Source: Nocardioides soli
GTDB taxonomy: Bacteria > Actinomycetota > Actinomycetes > Propionibacteriales > Nocardioidaceae
Length of the DNA stretch: 64,000 nt
NCBI RefSeq assembly: GCF_014191495.1
Contig: NZ_JACHWR010000003.1
Location: forward strand, 806,501 to 870,500
Reading direction: 5' to 3'
Shown here: positions 52,049 to 62,430 of the stretch, one piece after another
How the letters are laid out: the number at the start of each line of letters is the position of its first letter
How positions within the stretch are numbered: the stretch's first letter is position 1
Notes under the pieces: generated by a model
The model's input: the letters and a program-made list of their open reading frames with translations, nothing else
Databases searched by the model: none
What the model was told of the DNA's origin: nothing
Translations under genes and position numbers: made by a program

Positions 52049-53065
52049 ATGCGCGCGACGACGATCCACGGTACCCGAGACATCCGCGTCACCGACGTAC
52101 CGGACCCGACGATCCAGGAGCCGACCGACGCGATCGTGCGCGTGGTCGCCGGCTGCATCTGCGGCTCGGACCTGTGGCCCTACCGCGGCGAGAACGACAT
52201 CACGCCCGGCGAGACCATCGGCCACGAGTGCGTGGGGGTGGTCGAGGAGGTCGGCGCCGACGTGTCGTCGATCCGGCCCGGCGACTTCGTGATCGTGCCG
52301 TTCAACCACTGCGACAACACCTGCGTGCACTGCCGCAACGGCGTCCAGAGCGCCTGCGTCAACCCGGGCGCCACGGAGACCGGTCAGGCCGAGTACGCCC
52401 GCGTGAGCCAGGCCGACGGCAGCCTGGTCGCGACCGACGGCATGCCCGACGAGGCGCTGATCCCGGCGCTGCTGACGCTGGCCGACGTGTTCCCGACCGG
52501 CTACCACGCGGCGACGTCCGCCGGCGTCCGCGACGGAGGTACGGCGGTCGTCGTCGGCGACGGCGCGGTCGGGCTGTTCGGCGTGCTCTCCGCCGCCCTC
52601 CTCGGGGCCGAGACGATCATCGCGATGTCTCGTCACGAGCCGCGGCAGCGGATCGCCACGGCCTTCGGCGCTACGCACATCGTCGCCGAGCGCGACCGGG
52701 CCGCGACGGCCGCGGTCATGGAGATCACCGGCGGCGTCGGTGCCGACGCGGTGCTCGAGTGCGTCGGCACCGACCAGGCGATGCAGACGGCGTTCCGGGT
52801 CGCCCGGCCCGGCGCGACGGTCGGCTTCGTGGGCGTGCCGCACGGGGTGGAGCTGCCGGTGCGCCGGATGTTCGGCCGCAACGTCGGCCTGGCGGGCGGC
52901 GTCGCGCCGACCCGTCGGTACCTCCCCGAGCTGCTCGAGCGGGTGCTCGCCGGCGGCATCGACCCCGGGCTCGTCTTCGACCTGACGGTGCCGCTCGACG
53001 ACGTCGCCGAGGGCTACCGCGCGATGGACGAGCGCCGCGCGATCAAGGTGCTCGTCCGGCCCTGA
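52049..53065 (+). CDS. Zinc-dependent alcohol dehydrogenase family protein
   Basis: 338 residues, medium-chain dehydrogenase fold. Catalytic zinc ligands CICGSDLW (Cys), GHECVGVVEEVG (His-Glu); structural zinc site CDNTCVHCRNGVQSAC (four Cys); Rossmann AVVVGDGAVGLFGVLSAAL. NAD(P)-dependent oxidation of an alcohol or reduction of an aldehyde; related to glutathione-independent formaldehyde dehydrogenase-like and sorbitol/threonine dehydrogenase branches. Start MRATTIHG at 52049; ATG 52040 is three codons earlier. Confidence 0.92.
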   Translation: MRATTIHGTRDIRVTDVPDPTIQEPTDAIVRVVAGCICGSDLWPYRGENDITPGETIGHECVGVVEEVGADVSSIRPGDFVIVPFNHCDNTCVHCRNGVQSACVNPGATETGQAEYARVSQADGSLVATDGMPDEALIPALLTLADVFPTGYHAATSAGVRDGGTAVVVGDGAVGLFGVLSAALLGAETIIAMSRHEPRQRIATAFGATHIVAERDRAATAAVMEITGGVGADAVLECVGTDQAMQTAFRVARPGATVGFVGVPHGVELPVRRMFGRNVGLAGGVAPTRRYLPELLERVLAGGIDPGLVFDLTVPLDDVAEGYRAMDERRAIKVLVRP

Positions 53066-53101
53066 CGACCGGACGAGCGATGGGTGGCGGCTACCGAGAC
53101 G

Positions 53102-53512
53102 TCAGTCGCGGCGACCGGAGGCGTACAGGCCGGTGCCGACCAGCAGCACGATGCCGGAGGCCAGCTCGGCGACGAAGACCGCGGTCTCGTTCTCGAGGAA
53201 CACCGCGAACAGGATCAGCAGGATGCCGCAGAGGCCGAGCAGCCCCAGGAAGGGCTTCTTGGGCAGCGTGGTGTTCAGCGCCATCGCGCAGAGCACCACG
53301 ACGGTGCCGATGATGCCGTCGCGGTAGCCGGCCCACATGCCGTCGTACTCGGTGCCGTAGAGGAGCCAGGTCGCCATGATCAGGCCGATGCCGGCGGAGA
53401 GGATCAGCAGCCAGCCGAAGGGCGCCATCACCGGCACCGGGCCGGAGGCGGCAGGCGCCGCGGCGGGAACAGCCGGGGTGCCGGGTGCGGTACGTCGCTC
53501 GGGAGTCGCCAT
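53102..53512 (-). CDS. Small integral membrane protein of unknown function
   Basis: 136 residues. Pro/Ala-rich cytoplasmic N-terminus (about 1-28), then four predicted membrane helices (about 31-50, 62-80, 86-104, 107-128) and a short basic end ASGRRD. No recognised enzymatic motif. The frame is coherent and codon use typical. Resembles actinobacterial small four-helix proteins of the SPW or DUF type. Confidence 0.75.
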   Translation of the reverse strand: MATPERRTAPGTPAVPAAAPAASGPVPVMAPFGWLLILSAGIGLIMATWLLYGTEYDGMWAGYRDGIIGTVVVLCAMALNTTLPKKPFLGLLGLCGILLILFAVFLENETAVFVAELASGIVLLVGTGLYASGRRD

Positions 53513-53626
53513 GGTGCGCAGCCTATTGCCCCCGACGCCGAGACGTCCCGCCAGGGGAGCCTTTCGCGGCCTCGGCCCGCTCCCACTGTCGGCCCGCTGT
53601 CGGCGCGGACCCGTAGGATCGCGGGC

Positions 53627-54085
53627 GTGAGCAGTCGCGACGCCGCCGAGTCCCAGCGGCTGCGCGACCTGGCGCTGCTGCGCCGGGTGCGCGACCGGAT
53701 GGACCGGGAGTACGCCCAGCCGCTCGACGTCGAGGCGCTCGCCCGCGGGGTCAACATGTCGGCGGGCCACCTCAGCCGCCGGTTCAAGGCGGCGTACGGC
53801 GAGTCGCCGTACTCCTACCTGATGACGCGCCGCATCGAGCGGGCGATGGCGCTGCTGCGCCGCGGGGACCTGAGCGTCACCGACGTCTGCTTCGCGGTCG
53901 GCTGCCAGTCGCTCGGCACCTTCAGCACCCGCTTCTCCGAGCTGGTCGGCATGTCGCCCAGCGACTACAAGGTGCGGTCCCGGCAGGAGATGGCCGGCGT
54001 GCCGTCGTGCGAGTCCAAGAAGGTCACCCGGCCGGTGCGCAATCCGGTCAGGAATCGAGAAGCGCCCCTCGCCGGCCGCTCCTAA
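53627..54085 (+). CDS. AraC-family helix-turn-helix regulator
   Basis: 152 residues. Only the DNA-binding half of AraC proteins: two helix-turn-helix units (DVEALARGVNMSAGHLSRRFKAAYGESPYSYLMTRRIERAM and LSVTDVCFAVGCQSLGTFSTRFSELVGMSPSDYK). No N-terminal sensor domain. GTG start. The VOC gene follows 10 bp after, so it probably controls or is cotranscribed with that pair. Confidence 0.9.
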   Translation: MSSRDAAESQRLRDLALLRRVRDRMDREYAQPLDVEALARGVNMSAGHLSRRFKAAYGESPYSYLMTRRIERAMALLRRGDLSVTDVCFAVGCQSLGTFSTRFSELVGMSPSDYKVRSRQEMAGVPSCESKKVTRPVRNPVRNREAPLAGRS

Positions 54086-54095
54086 GGTCGTGGTC

Positions 54096-54509
54096 ATGGA
54101 CATCAGCATTCACACCACCTTCCTTCCGCAGGACGACCCGGACGCCGCCCTGGGGTTCTACCGCGACACGCTCGGCTTCGAGCTCCGCAACGACGTCGGC
54201 TACGAGGGCATGCGCTGGCTCACCGTGGGCCCGCCACAGCAGCCGGGCGTCAACATCGTGCTCCACCCGCCGGGGGCCGACCCGGGCACCACCGACGAGG
54301 AGCGCAAGGTCATCGCCGAGATGATGGCCAAGGGCACCTACGCCAGCATCATGCTCGCGACGCCCGACCTCGACTCGACCTTCGACCAGCTGCAGGCCAG
54401 CGACGTCGAGGTCGTCCAGGAGCCGACCGACCAGCCCTGGGGGATGCGCGACTGTGCGGTCCGCGACCCCGCCGGCAACATGGTCCGCATCCAGCAGATG
54501 GGGTCCTGA
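54096..54509 (+). CDS. VOC family protein (glyoxalase/dioxygenase-like)
   Basis: 137 residues, two beta-alpha-beta-beta-beta units. MDISIHTTFLPQDDPDAALGFYRDTLGFELRNDV (first His ligand) and GMRDCAVRDPAGNMVRIQQ (final Glu position reads Arg/Ile-Gln, so one metal ligand is uncertain). Members bind metals or antibiotics or act as lyases; function unassigned. The GTG at 54090 adds two residues. Stop is 2 bp before the next gene. Confidence 0.85.
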   Translation: MDISIHTTFLPQDDPDAALGFYRDTLGFELRNDVGYEGMRWLTVGPPQQPGVNIVLHPPGADPGTTDEERKVIAEMMAKGTYASIMLATPDLDSTFDQLQASDVEVVQEPTDQPWGMRDCAVRDPAGNMVRIQQMGS

Positions 54510-54511
54510 CC

Positions 54512-54748
54512 GTGAAGACCATGAGCTGCCAGCAGCTGGGCGGACCCTGCGACCAGGCGTTCCAGGGCGAGACCGCCGATGACGTCATCCACCAGCAGGA
54601 CGAGCACCTCAAGGCGATGGTCGCCGCCGGCGACCAGGCCCACGTGCCCGCCAACGACGACATGCGCGGACGCTGGAAGCGCCCCGTCAAGGGCCTCGGC
54701 TGGTACCGGCAGACCAAGAAGGACTTCGCCGCCCTGCCGGAGGACTGA
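54512..54748 (+). CDS. DUF1059-like small protein
   Basis: 78 residues, GTG start. MKTMSCQQLGGPCDQAFQGETADDVIHQQDEHLKAM with the ending FAALPED matches the DUF1059 pattern, where the Cys-x5-Cys-type start suggests a small metal-binding or redox protein. Encoded immediately after the VOC gene, so likely same operon. Confidence 0.8.
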   Translation: MKTMSCQQLGGPCDQAFQGETADDVIHQQDEHLKAMVAAGDQAHVPANDDMRGRWKRPVKGLGWYRQTKKDFAALPED

Positions 54749-54847
54749 GCCCGAAGTACCGGGCCCGGCCCACCGGACCGATGGATTCCGGAGCGAGCCC
54801 GGGTCCGATCGATCGACCGCCGTCGTACGACAGGAGAGAATCCCCGC

Positions 54848-57208
<2,361 letters not shown>

Positions 57209-57220
57209 GCGCGACCGCGC

Positions 57221-57601
57221 TCAGCGGGCCTGGTCGAGCAGCCTGACCCGGCGTACCCCGGCGGTCCGGCGGTACGACGTCTCGACCAGTTCGGCCACCT
57301 CCCGCCAGTCGGTCCGGTCGTCGAGGTCGAGTCCGACCCAGCCGGAGACCCCGAGGTACATCGGGTGGAAGCAGCGCGGGTCGTCGAGCAGGGCCGGCCG
57401 CTCGACCGGGTCGGCCAGCACCAGCACCGAGGCGCCGTGCCGCTCGTGGCCGTCGCCGATCTTCTCGCTGCCGCCGTAGTAGGCGAACACCTTGGTCGTG
57501 TAGAACGCCGGAGTGCCGTGGGAGACCTTCTCCGCGGCGTCCGGCAGCGCCAGCGTGATCGCCCGGAGGCGTCCGAGCACGGGATCGTCGTCGTCGAACA
57601 T
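57221..57601 (-). CDS. MmcQ/YjbR family DNA-binding-like protein
   Basis: 126 residues. RLRAITLALPDAAEKVSHGTPAFYTTKVFAYYGG and DPRCFHPMYLGVSGWVGLDLDD...TDWREVAELVETSYRRTA is the MmcQ/YjbR pattern (CyaY-like fold, double-wing DNA-binding in the E. coli YjbR structure). Function unknown. ATG 57601 taken; a longer GTG form is possible. Convergent with the UvrA-like gene, 12 bp apart. Confidence 0.85.
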   Translation of the reverse strand: MFDDDDPVLGRLRAITLALPDAAEKVSHGTPAFYTTKVFAYYGGSEKIGDGHERHGASVLVLADPVERPALLDDPRCFHPMYLGVSGWVGLDLDDRTDWREVAELVETSYRRTAGVRRVRLLDQAR

Positions 57602-57662
57602 CAGCGGGTGGGCCACGGCGGCCACGCTAGGGGAGTCGACTCCCCGGAGGAAGGGCGCCGGC

Positions 57663-58145
57663 TCAGGGACCGCAGACCCGGCTGCGGAGGGTGGCCCGGT
57701 CGCGCACGCCCCGCGACCGGCACGGGACGAGCGGCAGCACGCCTCGCGGCTGCGGGGTGAACTCGAAGGCGACCAGACCGGGCCGCTCGGTCTCGTTCGT
57801 GAGGATCCGCAGCCGGTGGGTGCCGGCGCCGATCCGGGCGACGGCCTGCTCCTCGTAGTGTGCGTCGCCGAGGATGACCGCGCCGCCGGCCGTGTGGAAC
57901 TGGCAGGCATAGGCGCACGTCAGGTCGTCGGGCGCCGGCCCCTGCCACACTTCGGCGACCGCGGTGCCGTCGCGCTCGTGCCGGAGCGCCGCCGCGATGA
58001 TGTCGCCGCTCGCGGTGGCGAGCGCGGCCTGGTCCGACTCGTCCGGGATCGCCGAGCGCGGCCCGAGATCGGTGATCACGGCGAGCTCTCCTGGCCATTC
58101 CCGCCGGATCGACAGCAGCCTCTGTCCTTGGTCCACGAACCCCAT
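57663..58145 (-). CDS. Unrecognised 160-residue protein
   Basis: 160 residues, soluble. MGFVDQGQRLLSIRREWPGELAVITDLGPRSAIPDESDQAALATASGDIIAAALRHERDGTAVAEVWQG has no motif I know. The C-terminal half contains two Cys pairs of weak spacing (CAYACQF; CRSRG) and a beta-rich segment with HRLRILTNETERPGLVAFEFTP. A 38-bp concentric dyad lies just upstream of its start, so expression is probably regulated. Confidence 0.6.
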   Translation of the reverse strand: MGFVDQGQRLLSIRREWPGELAVITDLGPRSAIPDESDQAALATASGDIIAAALRHERDGTAVAEVWQGPAPDDLTCAYACQFHTAGGAVILGDAHYEEQAVARIGAGTHRLRILTNETERPGLVAFEFTPQPRGVLPLVPCRSRGVRDRATLRSRVCGP

Positions 58146-58157
58146 CCTATGTGTGAC

Positions 58158-58195
58158 CCAACACATTTGGTACCCACGGGTCCGACATCTGTTGG
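58158..58195. promoter_or_regulatory. 38-bp concentric dyad upstream of the 57663-58145 gene
   Basis: CCAACA (58158-58163) and TGTTGG (58190-58195) are centred on the same point as the inner ACCCACGGGT palindrome (58172-58181). Additional TGTGT/ACACA pairing lies at 58150-58165. Lower GC than its surroundings. Candidate operator, 13 bp from the ATG on the minus strand. Confidence 0.45.
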
Positions 58196-58350
58196 ATCCG
58201 TTGACGCACATCTTCGCCGATGCGCGGTCTCGCCGCATCACCAGGGAGCACCATCTGGTGTACCTGATCGATGGCGAGGCCTCGTGGTCCTTCGAGCGCG
58301 ATTCCGCTCCAAGTGACGCGGGTCCGCCGAGGAACCGGCCGACCTGGTAA
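58192..58350 (+). pseudogene. Possible remnant of an AraC/cupin-type sensor domain
   Basis: A 52-codon open frame from TTG reads LLDPLTHIFADARSRR... then REHHLVYLIDGEASWSFERD, which resembles the arabinose-binding/cupin start of AraC regulators, then stops. About three quarters of third codon positions are G or C. There is no downstream DNA-binding part. Could also be chance. Confidence 0.25.
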
Positions 58351-58402
58351 CGCCTCGGCATGGAAGAGGTGAGAGCACCCACCTCAACCGAGCGGAGCAC
58401 CC

Positions 58403-59233
58403 ATGCGCACGACGCCCTCGACCGACGACCACGACCGACTGGTCGCGGAGGCCGCGCCTGCCGCGCCCGAGGCCGTGGACATCGACATCGACCGGGTGTG
58501 GCACCGGGTCCACGTGACCATGACGGAGGAGCCGAGGAAGCGCCGAGGGCTGCGCCTGCTCGCGGCCGGGGTGCTCGCGGCCGGGGTACTCGGCGGCACG
58601 GCCGTCGCGACCGCCGATCACTTCTCCGCCCGGACGGGCAAGGGGCCGGTGGACGCGGAGGACCTCCGCCTGGGCGGGCCGGGGGAGAGCCTCGACGTCG
58701 GCGCTCCCGACTACGGCGAGGTCGTCGCGGAGGAGTCGGCGGACATCCCGTTCCCCACCGAGGGGTTCCGTGCGATCGCGATCCGGCACCAGCTCCACGA
58801 CGTGCGCTTCGCCGGGCCGGGGGAGCAGTACGTCTCGACCGGGGCGCTGCGTGCCTGGCTGGCCGATCAGGCCCTGTGTGCCTGGTCGAGCGAGTGGGCC
58901 GCCGCCACGCGGTCCGGCGACGAGGCCGCGCGGACCGAGGCCATCGAGACCATCCAGGCGGCACCGACCTGGCCGGCCGTGGTCGACCTCGACCCCGCGC
59001 CGTACAGCCGGATGGAGTCCGGCGAGGAGGAGGGCGAGGACGGCGAGGTCCGGACGTTCCGCTACCGCGACGAGAGCCAGTTCTACTACCTGGCCGCGCT
59101 CGGCGAGGCCGTCGACGGGCGGAGCATCGACGCGGTCGCGGACATCCTGGCCGAGAACAACGGCTACTGCCGCCCCGAGCTGGTGCCGGGCATCCCCCGA
59201 GCCGACGCCATGGTCCGGTTCGCGGAGCGCTGA
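58403..59233 (+). CDS. Single-pass membrane protein partnered with the ECF sigma factor
   Basis: 276 residues. Cytoplasmic N-terminus with a charged stretch (about 1-50), one membrane helix (about 51-70, RLLAAGVLAAGVLGGTAVATA), and a large extracytoplasmic domain with two Cys (ALCAWSS; GYCRPEL). The layout is that of proteins encoded with extracytoplasmic-function sigma factors, where they sense stimuli or act as anti-sigma. No zinc-binding HxxxCxxC motif is present. Its stop is 1 bp before the sigma gene. Confidence 0.75.
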   Translation: MRTTPSTDDHDRLVAEAAPAAPEAVDIDIDRVWHRVHVTMTEEPRKRRGLRLLAAGVLAAGVLGGTAVATADHFSARTGKGPVDAEDLRLGGPGESLDVGAPDYGEVVAEESADIPFPTEGFRAIAIRHQLHDVRFAGPGEQYVSTGALRAWLADQALCAWSSEWAAATRSGDEAARTEAIETIQAAPTWPAVVDLDPAPYSRMESGEEEGEDGEVRTFRYRDESQFYYLAALGEAVDGRSIDAVADILAENNGYCRPELVPGIPRADAMVRFAER

Positions 59234-59234
59234 C

Positions 59235-59768
59235 GTGGGGCGAGACATCACCGCCGCGGAGTTCGAGGAGCTCTATCGCGACACCGCCCGCGACGTGTTC
59301 GGGTTCCTACGGCGCCGAACGACCGGCGACGCGGAGGACCTGGTGGCCGAGGTGTACGCCGTGGCCTGGCGCCGCCGTGCCGACCTGCCCGCCCCGATGC
59401 TGCGCCGTGCCTGGCTGTTCCGGGTCGCACACAACCTGCTGAAGGCCGACGCGCGCAGGAGGCGCCGGGAGGGTGCCGTCGTCGACGAGCTCGCAGCCCG
59501 GCCGGACGGCTCGGGAACAGCGGCCGACGGGCCGCCCGGCACCGGTCGGGCCGCCGTGATCGCTCGGGCCATGGACCGGCTGTCGCCGGGGGAGCGCGAG
59601 GTGCTCCGGCTGGTCGTCTGGGAGTGCCTGACGCCCGCGGAGCTCGCGGTCGCGCTGGACGTCCGACCGGGCACCGCACGCGTGCGCCTGCACCGGGCCC
59701 GTCAGGCGTTCGCCTCCGACCCGGAGGTCAAGGCCCTCGTCGGCAGCGTCGGGTGCTCGGTGGGGTAG
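59235..59768 (+). CDS. ECF RNA polymerase sigma factor
   Basis: 177 residues. Region 2 (AEFEELYRDTARDVFGFLRRRTTGDAEDLVAEVYAVAWRR... WLFRVAHNLLKADARRRRR) and region 4 (AMDRLSPGEREVLRLVVWECLTPAELAVALDVRPGTARVRLHRARQAF) are intact; no region 3, typical of ECF sigmas. GTG start. The usual order is sigma then membrane partner; here the partner is upstream. Its last 67 bp overlap, tail to tail, the 3' end of the regulator gene on the other strand. Confidence 0.9.
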   Translation: MGRDITAAEFEELYRDTARDVFGFLRRRTTGDAEDLVAEVYAVAWRRRADLPAPMLRRAWLFRVAHNLLKADARRRRREGAVVDELAARPDGSGTAADGPPGTGRAAVIARAMDRLSPGEREVLRLVVWECLTPAELAVALDVRPGTARVRLHRARQAFASDPEVKALVGSVGCSVG

Positions 59769-60295
59769 ATGCCGATCGCGAACCCGTACACGGAGTCGCC
59801 GGACCTCGGCATCCGGTCGAACTCGGCGACGAGCTCGGCCATCCGGTCCCAGAACTCGGAGGCCTGACCCTCCGAGATGCGCGCATGCCGGATGAAGCCC
59901 CAGAGCTTGCCGTGCTCGAACGCCGTCGCGGACTCGCGCGCGGCCACCTCGAAGTCGTTGAAGTCGCGCGGCAGGTCGTCGCCGCCGTCCCCTGACGGCT
60001 CCGCGGCCACGTAGAACATGCGCGCAGTGCGTCCGTAGAAGCGCTCCTCGATGGCCCGCACCTTCCGCGTGTGCACGACCTGGAGCAGACCGTTGCGGGT
60101 GAGCACGTTCACGTGGTGCGCCACGGTGCTCTTCGGCCGCTCGACCGCGGCCGCCAGCTCGCTCACGGTCGCCGCCCGCTCGTGCAGGAGCTGCAGGATC
60201 GTCGTACGGAGCGGATGGCCGATGGCTCGCACCTGGGCGGCGGTGGTGAGCGCCATCCGATCGGCGAGCTCGTAGTCCGGGAGGTTGTGTGGCAC
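59702..60295 (-). CDS. ArsR-like winged-helix regulator
   Basis: 197 residues. N-terminal winged helix (about 16-85: VRAIGHPLRTTILQLLHERAATVSELAAAVERPKSTVAHHVNVLTRNGLLQVV) and a C-terminal helical extension ending PTEHPTLPTRALTSGSEANA. GTG 60295 (MPHNLPDYELAD) preferred over TTG 60328, which lies in the palindrome. Divergent from the hydrolase gene and overlapping the sigma gene at the 3' end. Confidence 0.85.
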   Translation of the reverse strand: MPHNLPDYELADRMALTTAAQVRAIGHPLRTTILQLLHERAATVSELAAAVERPKSTVAHHVNVLTRNGLLQVVHTRKVRAIEERFYGRTARMFYVAAEPSGDGGDDLPRDFNDFEVAARESATAFEHGKLWGFIRHARISEGQASEFWDRMAELVAEFDRMPRSGDSVYGFAIGIYPTEHPTLPTRALTSGSEANA

Positions 60296-60317
60296 GACAG
60301 AACAGACTAGCGTCACC

Positions 60318-60333
60318 GAATGTTCCAATATTC
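60318..60333. promoter_or_regulatory. GAATGTTCCAATATTC dyad between divergent genes
   Basis: 16-bp near-perfect inverted repeat (GAATnTT-N2-AAnATTC type; 7-bp arms with one mismatch) between the ArsR-like and hydrolase genes. Unusually AT-rich. Probable binding site of the ArsR-like protein. Confidence 0.6.
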
Positions 60334-60362
60334 TCGATCAATGAGCGGGGGATAGGAGTGAC

Positions 60363-60932
60363 ATGGCCGAGGTGCTGCTCTACCACCACATCCAGGGCCT
60401 GACCGACGGCGTGCGGGCGTTCGCCGATGAGCTCCGACAGGCGGGGCACACCGTGCACACGCCCGACCTGTTCGGCGGTCGGACGTTCGACAGCATCGAA
60501 GAGGGCTTCGGATTCGCGCGTGAGACGGGGTTCGACGCGATCCGCGAGCGTGGGGCGGCCGCGGCCGACGACCTCGGTCCCGCGCTCGTCTACGCCGGAT
60601 TCTCCTTCGGCGTGACGATCGCCCAGCGACTCGCGCAGACCCGGCCCGGTGCACGCGGGGCGCTGCTCATCTACTCGTGCCTCCCCGTCACGGAGTTCGG
60701 CGAGGCCTGGCCGGGGGGAGTGCCGGTGCAGATCCACGGCAAGGAGGGCGACGAGTTCTTCGACGAGGACCTGCCGGCCGCACGCGCGCTCGCCGACTCC
60801 GCGGCGGAGGCCGAGCTGTTCCTGTACCCCGGCGACCAGCATCTCTTCGCCGACTCCTCGCTCGACGGGTACGACGCGGTGGCAGCCGCGCTGCTGATGC
60901 AGCGGGTGCAGGCGTTCCTCGCCGCGGTCTGA
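60363..60932 (+). CDS. Dienelactone hydrolase family alpha/beta hydrolase
   Basis: 189 residues. Nucleophile elbow YAGFSFGVTIAQ with Ser where classic dienelactone hydrolases use Cys, acid KEGDEFF, and His in PGDQHLF. Short N-terminus MAEVLLYHHIQGLTDGVRAFADELR as in DLH-like proteins. Ester or lactone hydrolysis predicted. GGAG 7-10 bases before the ATG. Likely target of the divergent regulator. Confidence 0.87.
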   Translation: MAEVLLYHHIQGLTDGVRAFADELRQAGHTVHTPDLFGGRTFDSIEEGFGFARETGFDAIRERGAAAADDLGPALVYAGFSFGVTIAQRLAQTRPGARGALLIYSCLPVTEFGEAWPGGVPVQIHGKEGDEFFDEDLPAARALADSAAEAELFLYPGDQHLFADSSLDGYDAVAAALLMQRVQAFLAAV

Positions 60933-60996
60933 CCGATGACTCTTCCGTGCCGCGTCGGTCTGTACGCCGAACACCGACTCACGGGAGGCTGACGCC

Positions 60997-61560
60997 GTGC
61001 GAAAACTGACCTTCGGAATGAACGTGAGCCTGGACGGCTACATCGCCGGGCCCGGCGGCGACCTCGGCTGGAGCGTGCCGAGCGACGAGCTGTTCCAGTG
61101 GTGGTCCGACCGGGTGGCTGCGACGGAACTGTCGCTGTACGGACGCAGACTGTGGGAGGCCATGAGCTCCCACTGGCCGACGGCCGACCAGCAGCCCGGA
61201 GTCACACCGGCGGAGGTCGAGTACGCACGGCGCTGGCGGGACATGCCCAAGGTGCTGTTCTCCTCGACGGTCGGCACGGTCGACTGGAACACCCGCCTGT
61301 GCACCGGCGACGCGGTCCCCGAGATCACCCGACTCAAGGCCGAGGACGGCGGACCGATGGACATCGCCGGCGCCACCCTCGCCGCGGCGGCGATGCGCGC
61401 CGGGCTGATCGACGAGTACGTGCTGGTCACCGCGCCCGTCCTGGTGGGCGGCGGCACGCCGTTCTTCACCGCGCTCGACAACTGGGTGAACCTGGACCTG
61501 GTGGAGACCCGGACGTTTCCCGACGGCCTGCTTCTGACCAGGTACCAGACCAGGCGCTGA
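60997..61560 (+). CDS. Dihydrofolate reductase/RibD C-terminal family protein
   Basis: 187 residues. RKLTFGMNVSLDGYIAGPGGDLGW, ELSLYGRRLWEAMSSHW, VLFSSTV and GAGGATL-like DIAGATLAAAAMRAGLIDEYVLVTAPVLVGGGTPFF are the RibD_C pattern; NADPH-dependent reductase with unknown substrate. GTG start, GGGAGG at 60982-60987. May be in the hydrolase transcript. Confidence 0.88.
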   Translation: MRKLTFGMNVSLDGYIAGPGGDLGWSVPSDELFQWWSDRVAATELSLYGRRLWEAMSSHWPTADQQPGVTPAEVEYARRWRDMPKVLFSSTVGTVDWNTRLCTGDAVPEITRLKAEDGGPMDIAGATLAAAAMRAGLIDEYVLVTAPVLVGGGTPFFTALDNWVNLDLVETRTFPDGLLLTRYQTRR

Positions 61561-61581
61561 GCGCCCGCCCCGAACCAGTGC

Positions 61582-62130
61582 CTACTGGTCACGGTCGGCG
61601 GCGAGCCGACCGTAGATGATGGTGTCCGTCCACTCGCCCTTGCTCCACCAGTCCTGCCGCAGGTGCGCCTCGTGGCGCATGCCGGCGTTGCGTGCGAGCC
61701 TGGCCGAGGCGGCGTTGCGGCCGTCCATCTGCGCGGCGACGCGATGCAGCCCGTAGTGGTCGAACGCCAGGTCGAGCACGGCCCGCACCGCCTCGGTCGC
61801 GAAGCCTCGGCCGCCATGGTCCGGATCGAGCACCCACCCGACCTCGGCCACGCGGCGTTCCCGGTCGGTGAGCTTCAGCGACACGTCACCGATCACCGCT
61901 CCGGCATGCTCGATCACGAGGGCGAGCGCGCCGGTGTCGCCGTCCAGGTCGGCCTTCCGAACGCGTTCGGCGGTCTTGTCCCGCGCGGCCTCCACCGTCC
62001 ACGGCTCATCCAGGAGAAACCTGGCGACCTCGGGGCGGGAGTAGATACCCAGCAGCGCGTCGGCATCGTCGGTGTCGTGCGGCCGGAGGATCAGGCGCTC
62101 GGTGTGCAGCGGCAGGAATGTCGACGTCAT
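61582..62130 (-). CDS. GNAT-family acetyltransferase (RimJ/RimL type)
   Basis: 182 residues. FLPLHTERLILRPHDTDDADALLGIYSRPEVARFLLDEPWT and AEVGWVLDPDHGGRGFATEAVRAVLDLAFDHYGLHRVAAQMDGRNAASARLARNAGMRHEA are the acetyltransf_3 signature; acetylates amino groups of protein N-termini, antibiotics or small amines. ATG 62130, with GTG 62136 two codons earlier. Convergent with the reductase gene. Confidence 0.9.
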   Translation of the reverse strand: MTSTFLPLHTERLILRPHDTDDADALLGIYSRPEVARFLLDEPWTVEAARDKTAERVRKADLDGDTGALALVIEHAGAVIGDVSLKLTDRERRVAEVGWVLDPDHGGRGFATEAVRAVLDLAFDHYGLHRVAAQMDGRNAASARLARNAGMRHEAHLRQDWWSKGEWTDTIIYGRLAADRDQ

Positions 62131-62136
62131 CCGCAC

Positions 62137-62430
62137 CCAGGGTAGCCGTCTCGTCTCCTCGAACAGGACGTATCGGCGGAGTGCTGATCTGCGGTGCGTC
62201 AGGATGATTGAGACGGCGACGCTCCTGGCGTCTCACCGAGTCTGACGCAACTCGCCGTATCAGAGTGCCCGGGGGAGCGACGGTGACCTCCGGCCCGACC
62301 GAACGTTCATCGACACCCGTTCCGGGTGTGGATGAGGGGCCAGGATCGTGATCTGTTCGTGACCCAGAACCCTGTGGAATAAGGGGAGTTCGGCCCTTGA
62401 GTGTCGGTGGCGGGTGTTTGAGTAGATGCC
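62137..62430. other. 294-bp gap upstream of the HNH gene, no gene recognised
   Basis: No convincing frame. It contains a GAACGTTC palindrome at 62301-62308 and a hairpin ACACCCG-TTC-CGGGTGT at 62313-62329, followed by an AT-richer stretch that may hold the promoter of the HNH gene. Confidence 0.4.

Noticed and set aside
58146..58402. Full AraC-type gene on the plus strand
   Set aside because: Only about 52 codons resemble a sensor start; no helix-turn-helix follows before the stop.
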